A DNA stretch of 60,000 nucleotides from Antedon mediterranea (taxonomy: Eukaryota; Echinodermata; Crinoidea; Comatulida; Antedonidae). The position numbers were made by a program, and so were the translations under genes. The notes beneath the pieces were generated by a model. That model made no database searches. It saw only the letters and a program-made list of their open reading frames with translations, and had not been told where the DNA came from. The stretch lies in the NCBI RefSeq assembly GCF_964355755.1, contig NC_092679.1, positions 5,458,001 through 5,518,000 on the forward strand, given 5' to 3'. Of this stretch, positions 12,887 through 24,900 are shown in pieces (position 1 is the stretch's first letter; every line of letters begins with the position of its first letter).

Positions 12887-14790
12887 ATGACTAGTACATC
12901 TTTCCAACCCTTGGATTTGTCGAATACTAAAAGCAAAAATCAAAGTACCGGTTCTCTGGGCGATCCATTGACGACTCATCACAACCACGCTATCTTCAGC
13001 AAGTTTGAACACAAACCAAAATTTGGCATACAAAAAGACAAAGATTGTAGTTTGGCATGGTCAAGTACTTTTGGAACGGCAATACCGACAACGTCCATTC
13101 CACGTGATCTGTTGCCACATTATCACCGTGGCGGCTTTATTTATGTACCCCCGCCGCCAATAAAAGCAGACGAAAAACCAGAAGATAGTAAAACTGCCGT
13201 ACCGCCTTCAAAACTATATCCGCATTACGGAATACCGGCAAGTGACGTAATACCGGGTGTTGACACGGTACCTGTTCCCAGGTGCTTCTGCTGTTCAGAT
13301 GTGCATGAGTCTCCTGTAGTTGACGCCAAGAAACGGCGAATGCCGAAGTGTTTTTCTGCGTTTGCCTTTCGTAACTATGGTATCGATACCCTTACGCCAC
13401 CCCGTCGAGTTCCAGGCGAAACTGCTACCGGTATATTAGGGACAGCATCTAAGTATCCATTTGCTAGCGTTGAACCATTTTATGACCATCTTCGAACTGA
13501 GCACAGACATCGAGAAGCAATGTATCGTCCAGCAAAAGACGTATGTGAATTATGGAAATATGAAGGAGAACGAGTCGGATTCTTACCTTCAGATACCAGT
13601 ACACTTAAGTATACTAAAGGCGCAGACGATAACAGACAGTCGCCAAAAAGAATTACGTCATTTGTTGAATCAGACGATGAAGAAATGAAAATAAAACGCG
13701 AACGTATTTATGAAAGAGATAATGAACTTAAGTTGAACTTACCTTTAAAAAAGGAAGAGCCAAAATCATCAAGCATACTACTAGATTCATCAAATGATGA
13801 GGACCCTGAGGAAACGGACATCAAGACGTCTAACGAGGCACCTGAGGAGAAAAACCTATCTGAACATGGCGACAACTCTGTAGGATTGCAGCCTAACCGA
13901 CCAGTGCGACAGAAGTCCAAAGATTCTATCGGCCCAGGCTATATTGAAATGATTGCTAAGGCTATACTTAACTCCAAGTCTAAGCGATGCATGCTGACCG
14001 ATATCTATAAGTATATATCGACTACATATTCACGATACAGGTAAGTTTTGTTTTATTTAGGTAACGTAACGTTGCTTTTAAAAAGATAATTGTTTATTGG
14101 TAAAAGTGAAAAACATATCTTAAAAATATATAGTAACTTTATCAAACTGATGTTTGTAAACTAAAGTTTGCTGTTGTAGCCAGGCTTTAGATGCATGCAA
14201 TATTATGGAAAAAAGGTATAATTTTAATTGTTTAAAAACACTAACGTTGTTTATTTATAAACAAAATAATGATTGATGACTTGAATAATTAAAACACGGT
14301 GTAGGTATTAACATTAATTTTTGTTTATAGGGACGACACAGTATGTTGGCGAAACATTGTCCGTCATCACCTCTCACATTACGAATGCTTCGTCAAAGCT
14401 GAGCATAATGGGCATGCGCATTACTGGACCATTAATCCAGATGTGGAACAGGATTTCATCAACGGAAAATTCCATCGCAAAAGACGTCCAAATCGTAGAA
14501 AGCGAACAATTTCGAGCACTAAGATAATCTCTAACAAATCACCGTCATCTCTAGGTTCGGTTGCGTCGTCTCTCGGATCAGTACCGTCTCCACTTGGATC
14601 GATGACGTCGCCTATCGCAAACTGGTTTCCGAGTACGTTTTATCCGTACTATCATGACGACCTGACAAAACCGTATGTCTTCGTCCATAGGCAGCCTTGG
14701 TTGAATGAGGACCGGCTACGAAATTGCTACCCGTATTTATTTGATGCAAACACGGGAAAATATTCTGTCGATAAGTCATATCATCGCTGA
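12887..14790 (+). CDS. Forkhead-domain transcription factor, FoxQ2-like
   Basis: Predicted nuclear DNA-binding regulator of 537 residues. Coding exons are 12887-14040 and 14331-14790; ATG 12887 is the first in-frame Met after the acceptor at 12853. The winged-helix domain spans about residues 349-440: GYIEMIAKAILNS, then DIYKYIS, then WRNIVRHHLSHYECFVKA and HYWTINP, followed by a basic stretch (HRKRRPNRRKR). The CFVKA, HYW and DF..G.F pattern fits FoxQ2 best, but the usual RHNLS core reads RHHLS and N-S-I reads N-I-V, so it is divergent. The intron splits the domain between YSRYR and DDTVCW. The N terminus carries PLDLS, the classic CtBP co-repressor motif, at about residues 8-12. The centre is acidic and serine-rich, and the C terminus has repeated SSLGS/SPLGS. 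A fast-evolving member of another Fox class is possible. Confidence 0.85.
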
Positions 14791-14863
14791 TAATACCAGG
14801 CAACTCTAAAATACACAACTGCGGTATTTTCATCAAGGCACGGTGCTCTTAAAATGTATTCAT

Positions 14864-14869
14864 AATAAA
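14864..14869 (+). terminator. Poly(A) signal of the forkhead gene
   Basis: AATAAA 74 bases after the TGA at 14788-14790, followed by a T/G-rich stretch. A normal position for a short 3' UTR. Confidence 0.6.
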
Positions 14870-14889
14870 GACGTTGTCGTGATGAATTT

Positions 14890-15950
14890 ACTGCTTTCAA
14901 TGACAAATACATATGGTACATAGACGAATGATTGAAGTTTATTTTTCAATAATTGTAAAACATTCAAATCTTGGACATACATTTGAAAATATAAATAATA
15001 CATTATAAACAATTGCATTATTAGTGTTAATATAAACATAGTATTTCAGTATAAATAAATTTAATTACAATAGTATTATAATTATTGTCGGGAGGTTTGC
15101 ATAGTAAACATTTGACAAATACTCAAAAAATTTCATCTGGTTTCAAATAGATATTTAAAATGTTAACTTTTTTGTTAAACCAGTTGTCAAGTACTTACTT
15201 GCTAAGTTTCGGCTATTTTCAGTAGCCTAAATTGACAAATAAATTATATAGTAACTAATAGTGGGCTTATTAGATGTTACCAATGTCTATCCAGATTTAA
15301 ATTAAAGTGAGTGAGTGTGGCCGAGCGGTTAAGACAGTGGAACCGTAATCCATAGCCATAACATCGGCAAGGGTTCGAGGCTCACTCGCTCCATGGTTCT
15401 GGTTGTAGAACAAGTCTATAAACTGTAGGTCCAGTGTACATCTGGCTCATGTTCAGTTTAAAGAACTTAGTACATCTTTCGAGACGAGTAGGGGGTTAAC
15501 CCTGTGTACTAGTTCATACATACACACTCTCGTGGACAGACGTAATGGCGCCGTAGTTGGCTGCCGATGACACGATGTGACCCTTAGGGGAGAAGAATGT
15601 TGTTGAAAAGATGTAACATCTAAGTCCACAGCGCCTTTGATCACTAATTGTTGCTGGAATTGGCGCTTTACAATTCGTATATATATTAAACCATTTTTAT
15701 TTTTTATAGATTTTAGAGAAAGAATAAAATTTACCATAAGTATATATTGATTGTTAGAAATTATATTTTTATTTATTTTTTTGTGTGAAAGAAATAAGTT
15801 TTTTTCGAATTGTTAAATCTAGATTAAATAGAATAGTAAAGGAAAAACGTGATAAACATTAAAAACACACGTTTCTATGAAAATGAATACCCTTACTTCA
15901 GAAATTACTGATCACTTTTCTCGTTAAAGATCATAGAAATAGCAAATTCT
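14890..15950. other. Intergenic region between convergent forkhead and two-pore channel genes
   Basis: AT-rich. The only recognisable element is the S2 SINE at 15305-15635. A minus-strand AATAAA (TTTATT at 15768-15773) could serve the channel gene, whose stop codon is at 15952-15954. Confidence 0.5.
15305..15635 (+). repeat. SINE family S2, best-preserved copy
   Basis: The tRNA-like head has A-box TGTGGCCGAGCGGTTAAGAC and B-box GGTTCGAGGCTC, resembling tRNA-Ser/Leu. A long body follows with CTTTCGAGACGAGTAGGGGG, GGCGCCGTAGTTGGCTGCCG and TAACATCTAAGTCCACAGCG. Related copies are at 1376, 6107, 30698 (inverted) and 52650 (inverted fragment). Confidence 0.75.
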
Positions 15951-15951
15951 G

Positions 15952-18900
15952 TTACGTTATATTTTCAAATGTGACTGGGAGAGAAGCCATGTCTTCGGGC
16001 TCTAGATCATCAATGTTTTGAATATCTTCTGGACCCATGTCGTCACCATCAAGCTCTCCCTCAAACATCCTTTGCAGAACAACTTCAACATTCCGTGTCC
16101 CTTGATAAAAAAATATTTCTGTTAAATGTATCTTCTAAGAGAATACTGTATAAGTATAGATTACCGTATGATTTGTTGGATCTCGTAACCTTATTGTATA
16201 TTACATACCTTTGATATCTCGGACCTAATTTTTATGACTCTACTGCTCAGTATGTCGGTCGGTTGGTAAACACTAACTTGAGCACGCGACTGCAGCCATG
16301 TATATGGTCTTGTTAAATTTTAAATGTATCAACTTAGTTTAGCTTTGTAGTGTATATGTATTACCATAGTACAAATGATGGTAATTGCCTTTAAATGTCG
16401 TCAACAAAAAGCATTGAGACGTTGACTTAACTTTGGTAAAAGGTGATAACAATGAACGTTTTTACTCACTGCCTGTAAGTTTAAATCGTACACCATCATC
16501 TCTCAATTTGGAATTGACGTCACCTCTCTCAATGACTTGTCCATCGGTAGCTTCTGCGTGACCATTTGCTTCTATGTGATCTTGATCATTTGCGAGTTCA
16601 GAGGCGTTATGAATTAAATCGTCTTTATCTGTACCACGTGCCTTCCTTTTGCGTCTTTTTGGGCTTTGTGCTTCAAACTCGCCTTCTGTTACCCTGATTA
16701 AAAACATTCAATTTGTTGTCATTAGCTTGAACTGTATGAACTTTTATGAAATAGAACAAGTCCGTATCCAGGGTTTTTAAAGGGAAAAGGGTTCGTTTTT
16801 ATATAACGATCACTCAGCCCTAAGTTCCTCCTCAAACAATACAACTACTCTAATGCAATAATACCAGAAAGGGTGAGTTTTTGAATAATTTTTATAATAT
16901 AGGCTAGGGCCTAAATGTTCTCATTCATTGCATTGTTCATTACAAAAACGAGATACTTTTCTGAAATATAAAGCAGAAATTCAGAAAATAAATAACCTAC
17001 TTTTAATAAATTATGAATGCATAAGTTATTATACACTTGTCAAAAATGTATAACATGTCCTTGGTGAATATCTAATCCTACGATCTTATTTAAAATGACA
17101 CAAAAAGATTCACAAAGATACCTTTGTATAAATTGGCCAACAATAGCAGGACAATTACGATAGCAGGAAGAATAGTTTAAAGGAACGGCTTAGTGTATAA
17201 ACAATTTTGTACTTTTTAACTGATTTATAAACAGGACCAAACCGTGAAAAACCACTTAAAATAGTTTTTGACAAACAACACAATGGCGATATAGTATTCG
17301 ACTTAACCTTACAATACAAAGCGATCATAAATAGTTATCTTATTACCTTAAATCCATAATAGTAGTATTGTGTTTATGATAATGTTTATGGTTTATGGAT
17401 GATAGCACCCAAACACTAATCCAGAACGGTGACTGCTTTATTGTCATCATAAAGCACACTTAAACAATTTAAGTTACAGTTATGTAAAATAGTAATAGTA
17501 TTTGGAAGATAAAAATCGTATATCGTGTATTGTATATATTTGATCCAATTCAATGTTGGTTTTGGTTCAAATCTGTTAATACCAGGATTTAGTTTGACAA
17601 TTAATATACTATGCTCATCCACGGGTCACCCACGGGTGACCTATAATCCCTTTGTAGCCACCAAATTGTGTACGATTAATTAATAAATTCACTTAAATGA
17701 AGGTGTTGTTGACTAGTTTTATCCTTAACCCCAAATAATCACTTAAATCTTGGTTCCAACTCTAAGACGCAACGCAAGAACAAAAGCGCAACGCAAGTAA
17801 TTTGACCCAAGCGATGGATCATTCCAAACTGTAGCTTGTCATTGGTCAACTCGCTAGTTTTCCGTTGTTCAAAGTTGGATTGTATGCATTTATGAATTTA
17901 TCAGAACTTGCTGAAAAGTTTGTGAACATCTACTGAACAATTAACCACGTGTATGTGCGAATATGACGCATTACCATTTCTCCTGCTACACTCATATTTG
18001 CATAAACTATAAACTTTATACAAACATTTTGCAAATGTTAAAATATGGGATTATTTGGTCCTGATTTATTATATCTAACAGTTAACGGTATAAATAACTA
18101 AGCCTACTTACTCGGTAACTCCAAGACCAAGTTCGTTAATCCGGTGCTCAACAATTGATTCAAAATTGTTAGTTGATAATGAGTATTCTACCATAAATAC
18201 CTCAAGAATAAATGCAATAAAGATGCTGTAAGAAAAACAGGTTAGGTTTATATCGATACCTTTTCGTAATCTTTTCATATAATGATAAAAAATTGTTTAA
18301 AGAGTCGAATCTGTCAGTACAGTACATCTTTTTGTTTGGGTTTGTACTGAAACAACTAACTAATCTACAGATTTCTGGTACGGATTCACACCATTTAGGG
18401 CAAACTCCTCCATACTCAGGTTGGTGTCACCTAGTTTGAAAAAGACGGCAAGGGATGGAGCAAATGGTCACTGAATTTTAGTATCTCATAGATACTTTTC
18501 AAATAGGTAAGCACCTTACACACTAATGTTCCCTATTCTACTGTTAGGTTAAGATGTCAATTTCAAATGTCTTACTTTACCACTACTATAACAATTGACA
18601 TGTGAAAAAGAATGAAAAATATTCTTGCTGACTTGTGTGTAACGGCAACGAATCCTGATGCTAAAAGTATTCACAAGTTAAGGAAATGGATTTTGACTAC
18701 TATTTTTGCAATTCATCCAAAATAATTGCTAGTATTTACACAAAATGGGGTTTTCCCCATCAGTCTCATAACCTTAGCAATGTCATACACCATGATAGTG
18801 ATGAATAAAGATGAATGATACATTTATGACGTCAGAAAGAGTGAGATAATTCAAACAAAGGATATCATGCCATTGATTGACAATCGTAAGTTCCATAAGT

Positions 18901-21900
18901 ACTATCATCGAATTTATTATATTGTTAAAATTGTTGTGACAGTAGTGTTCACGATAGAATTCCGAATCTTTTAGCTTGATATTTCCGCAATATTCCTGTG
19001 ATGGATCTTCATAAATGTCTGGGTACCCAAAATATGTTATTTTATTTCCAAAGACTTCCATTCCGATTATTGCAAATATATAGTATAAAACCTATAAAAA
19101 AACAATGTTATATCTATTATATTAGGTCTGCTTATACTTCTTAAGATAAAGTATCAAATTTATTTAAAAAAACAATGTTTTATATATATATATATAGATA
19201 TATATATAAACAAATCAGGCAAAGAACATTAATTCTAAACCGCCCGGTGATATACTGAAATTCAATTAATTAATTTGAAACGATAAAGATGAGGAAATCT
19301 GTGAGAATGAGAAAAAGTCGCCCCAACCGAGACTCGAACTCGGACCGCCTGGTTGATATGCAGATGTCCTAACCATTAGACCACTGCAGACAGTACTGTT
19401 TCGATCTTATTAGATCTCGTCAGTGCAGCTCAGGTTTCGAAATGAAATGTACCGCAGAACTGGCACAATATATAGGCTGAGCAATATATATATATTAGGT
19501 CTACTTATACTGCTTAGGATAAAGTATTAAACCAGTAAAAAGAAACAATGTTTTATATATATATATTAGGTCTACTTATACTGCTTAAGATAAAGTATTA
19601 AACTAATAAAAAAAAACAATGTTATATATATAAACCTATTTAAAAAAAATAATGCTATATATTAGGTCTACTGCTTTAGATAATATATATAAAATCTATA
19701 AAAAAAAAAACAATTAATTGTATTTATTAGGCCTACTTATACTGCTTAAGATAATAAAACTTTTAAACAAATAATTAATTTTATATCTTAGGTCACGTCT
19801 ATTATACTGCTTATTATTTATAGATATTTGTTCAGATTATCGATCCCTTTATGATCTCGTGGAACAGGTATGGTGTTCATGACAGCACTGCACAAAGTTA
19901 GCAAAAAATATAACATAATGTTTTTAGTCGCGTGGAAGCGACTCTATAGTTCACTATGTCGGTCGGTCGGTCGGTCGGTCGGTCGGTCTGTCGGTCTGTC
20001 TGTCTGTCCGGTATCGCTATGCGTTTTATCGCTTTCTGACCTTATCTTGATATCAGTTTAATCTAGCTAAGTCAATTTTTCACAGTATATTCCTTATGGC
20101 CAGGAATCTATGTGGTTATGTTTTCACGGTGCGCAATAAAATATTACGCGGTCTACGCACGATTTAATTTTCAAAATTTATTTTCGATGGAATAAGAGTA
20201 CGTTTCAGGCAATTTTAAGCGTTTACAAAATTGCCATGAGTGCGCAGATTTTTGCGCGCGCACTGCGCGTTAAATGTTATTGCGCACTGTTTTTGCTCGA
20301 TTTCTGTTTTCTTGACTTACTTTTCAACTCGAAATTACGTTATACGAGCACGTCAAAAGTGACAGGCTACGCACGTGTAAATTAAAAAAATATAACTGTT
20401 TTTAAACATTTCAACATTTTTAAACATGTTCAGTAATTTCGGTCAGTTGGTAGGTTGGTCGGTCGGTCGGTCGGTAAACACTAAGCACGCGACTGCAGCC
20501 ATCTATATGGCCTTGTTATCTTTGTGTTTGAACTTACAAATATAACTGCACCAAATGACAGAATTGATGGCCCAATATTTGCGACGGTTGCCAGGATAAC
20601 TTGAAATCTAGTAGAAAAATAGAGTACCACATTTTTTTTATAATTTTCAATTATAGTTGTGTTTATGGAATTGAGGAATACTATTTTTTAGAAAGCTTGT
20701 AATTTTGTGACATTTTTTTAACGTTAGCATTTTTATCTTTTTTACTTTGTCAAATTACGTCAGAGTAGGGCAAAACATCTGACCAATTATTTAAGACCTT
20801 GAAGCTAAGCTACTCCATAGTAAACCATCAATCGATTACCTTTTAATTTCCGCTATGATTCTAACCAATCTTAGTACCCTAAGGACAAGTAGAAAGTCCA
20901 AAGTATCTTCTGTTAAATTATCTGTATAAAACAAACAAAACACAGTATCAATGTACAGTATATTGTGTACTATTGTGTACAGTAGTTGGCCGCAATTGAC
21001 ATTTGTAAACTCTTATTCTAGAAACATAAAGTAACTTCTACTACGAATAGTGATTGTGTCGATGTTGCATCATGTCAACATTGACTGAAATGGGGTACGG
21101 TGGGTGTACACATAACGGCAGTCAAAGGTAACCAACTTATGCAAATTGAGAATTGGCTTAAGACTAATATCTTACCATCATTTAAAGCAAGTTCTACTAT
21201 ACTGGCTATCAATGCACTCATAATTACAAAGAAATCAAATCTGAACAAAGAAGTAAATAGAAAGTAGGATAATTCAATATAATAATTATCATACAAAACA
21301 AAATTGTTTTTAACTTTTCTGTATATTGTTCAAATTATGTACCGCATGATTTTAATTTTCTGTACATAGGCCTATGCTTTGTATGTTCTTAGTCGCGTGG
21401 AAGCGACTCTATAGTTCACTATGTCGGTCGGTCGGTCGGTCTGTCGGTCCGGTATCACTATGCGTTTTATCGCTTTCTGACCTTATCTTGATATCAGTTT
21501 AATCTAGCTAAGTCAATTTTTCACAGTATATTCCTTATGGCCAGGAATCGATGTGGTTATGTTTTCACGGTGCGCAATAAAAAATTACGCGGTCTACGCA
21601 CGATTTAACGAAATCACGTTTGTAATCATATCTTCACAACCATGAATCACCATTAAATAAAATTTGGTACTCATAAATTTCAGGGCATAAATCATCATAT
21701 GGCAATACAATTACGTGCGTAGCGCATGTAACGCATGCGTACGCGCGCTTAAAATTTTCAAAATTTATTTTCGACGAAATAAGAGTACGTTTCAGGCAAT
21801 TTTAAGCGTTTACAAAATTGCCATGAGTGCGCAGAAATGTTGTTCTGTTTTCTTGACTTACTTTTCAACTCGAAATTACGTTATACGAGTACGTCAAAAG

Positions 21901-24900
21901 TGACAGGCTACGCACGTGTAAATTAAAAAAATATAACTGTTTTTAAACATTTCAACATTTTTAATCATGTTCAGTAATTTCGGTCAGTTAGTAGGTTGGT
22001 CGGTCGGTCGGTAAACACTAAGCACGCGACTGCAGCCATCTATATGGCCTTGTTTAACTATTCTTTACTTTGATTATTTTAAACCCTGAACCATTTTGAA
22101 AAGCAGTACTACGTTACTGAAAATGCAATCCATCCAAAGAAATATATACAAATACAATACAAATGTCTTCATCAAAATCTTACACATTCCAAGGTTTCTT
22201 GAAAAATTGTTTTGCTCCTAAAGTATAAAGTTTGAGTGTGATTTCCATTGTAAATAATGTCAAGAAAAGCCACTCCGCTTGGTCTAAACGAAAGCCGATG
22301 CAAAGTGCATTTACTGTGATCACAACATCAAAAAAGTATCGGAAAATACTAAAAAACAAAGAAAAACAGTTTTAAGTATCATTTATACTAGTAATTGCCT
22401 ATGTGTGTGATTTCTGTCAAACCTCTCATAGTTGTTCACTTCAAAGTGATTTTTAAAAAGCTTTTAACTATTTATATTACAATATGAATGTGTTTATTTT
22501 TTTTACTTGTGGTCGACAACACCAAATTGTAAGATATACGCGCTACAAGTTGACGCGCGTGTAGAGAAAGCATTATCATACGCTGCTGGTGTAACATTTT
22601 TGTGGTTGTATCTGTTGATGGATTGATTTATAATTATATGTGCAATATGTACTTACGGACTTCTGACACACTCTTTTACAATTTCACTTAATTTAGATTG
22701 ATAACATCTTGGAAAAGTTCTTCCAATCAACGGAATACGATCTTTTACTTCGGATATTTCCATATTTAATAAATCGGATACCCGAAGAAATTCAGCCCTT
22801 TCTAAGGAAAGAAAAAGAATGGATACGGGTAATAGGCATTTTAAGTGTTCATAAATGGTACGAGTGGTGTCTTCCTTATGCGCGCTTTCACAATAGCCGC
22901 AACATACACGCAATAATTATATGAACAATAAATAATTGTTAGAATTCGACGCGCGCGCTCAAAGGCAGATACTTTTATACGCGCGCTCAAAAGCAGATAC
23001 TTGTTTACGCGCGCGTTGACTTAGTGTCTCTATAATTGTGTACAGAAATTAACCATACCTATTTTGCCATCTTCATCTTGATCAATAATGTCCCACAACA
23101 ATCTAACCAACACTTCGCTACGACGAGGAATGACTAACTTCATGACAGCTTTCCATCTTGCCCAGGGTACAAAGTATGAATTGTCCCCATTAGAAACTTT
23201 TAAAATATCAAACGCTCTACTGAGTTGACGTCTTTTGGAAAAGACCGATCTCTGAACTTCATTCTAAAAATGAAAATATTATTGCAAAATATATCGTAAG
23301 CTCTGTCTACACTATCAAACCTTATGTTACAAAAAAGTGTGATGTGCTCATATATGGACATGATGATGTTTATATCACTACCATATTTGACCATATCACA
23401 ACCATATTTGGGCACATCACACATTCTTTGTCAAACTAGTTTTACAGTGTAGACAAGGCTTGAAGTCTATATGCACATTATCTTATCTGTTTTGTTGTGT
23501 TACCATGATAGCTTTTGTATAAAGAATGGTAGAGGGCGATAATTATGAACAACAGGCAGACGATAATATTGCATTTATTTATTTTTCTTATTACTTTCAA
23601 ATGTTTCCTGTAATTTTTGTAGATTACGGCAAGAAATATACTCATAAGGATGTATATACAGATTATGATATAGGCGATGAATATAAGAACGTTCCATGGG
23701 TTCTTGTCATAAGCTGGCATCCTGAAAAGAAAAAAGGCAACATTTATTTTATCGTCGTGCTTTAGCGAATGTTCAATGTTTTTCTAAGCGTGCATTATTG
23801 TTTACTGGCATATCGTAACTTTACTTCCCTATTACACGATGTGGTATCTTTTTAATTATATCTTCTTTTTTTTAAAATTATGAATAAACGCAATATTATT
23901 TAACTTACATTATATCTGGACTATTGGCCGTTGTAACTAAAACATAGAGGTGCCATATATTATCCCAGTAATTAGTCATATACGGTACTCCATCTAACAT
24001 AACCAAGTCCCTGAAACAACATGTATTTATGAGTAAGAAATGAAAAGTAGGAAGAAAAACTAGAAAATATCAAATGATAAGAAAGAAAACATGAAAAATG
24101 CTTAACTTACTCGTCTGTGAATAGCTCCCTCATAAGTAAAGCAAACAGACCAATCACAATAAAAAGTAAAATTAAGACGTACAATATCTCTGGCAATGTG
24201 CGACGAATATTGCGAAAACTACGTCGAAGCTGTGAATACATTACACGAATAAATAAATATCTTACATATATACATACATCAGATGCAAGTTTTACTTAAT
24301 AAACGATTTAAAGCCTGTTTTCCACTAACGAACATTTCTGAGGTCTGATTGGTTGCGTTCGCGTCACAAAATACGCATGCGCAATAGTAATACTTGTGTG
24401 TGTATATATAATTGTATTATAATGCATTACAGTCACTTTTTACATTCGCCTAGTGGAAAACAGGCTTAGTAGTGCTCCGAATTGTTCAGCAAATGTTGTA
24501 AAGAGCAAAATTACATGCGAGTACTAATGATTATAAACAAAATAATTTCAAACCTGTCGCATTTCAGCAAAATTTACTAGAAATAATGGTCGTAGGCATC
24601 TTGACCAGCGAACGGCGTTTTCGTGTGCAGTTGCTTTCAGTACAGTATATATCAGTATATCTATTAACATTAACTTGACAAAAGAAGAGTATCAATATCA
24701 CAAGTATACTTGTCAAAAAAATAAAATCATTATTTTAAGTACAGTTCTGAGCGCTCTATAAGTCGATTGAAACTTCCTTACCACTATAACTGACATTGTC
24801 ACCAAATTCTTTGGATCTGTCCACCAATTTATTCCGGATACGAATATTTTAGAGTGAGCTAAACGAAAGGTAAAGTAACCGAGACACATGAACTCCATAC

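Noticed and set aside
18576-18660. TPC exon 16 ending at 18581 with donor GTAAAG
   Set aside because: It leaves the wrong phase for exon 17. The donor GTAAGA five bases further gives VVVNIFIAFILE in phase.
19870-20061. 63-codon ORF with RSVGRSVGRSVG repeats
   Set aside because: Product of the (GGTC)n tract in a MITE, not a gene.
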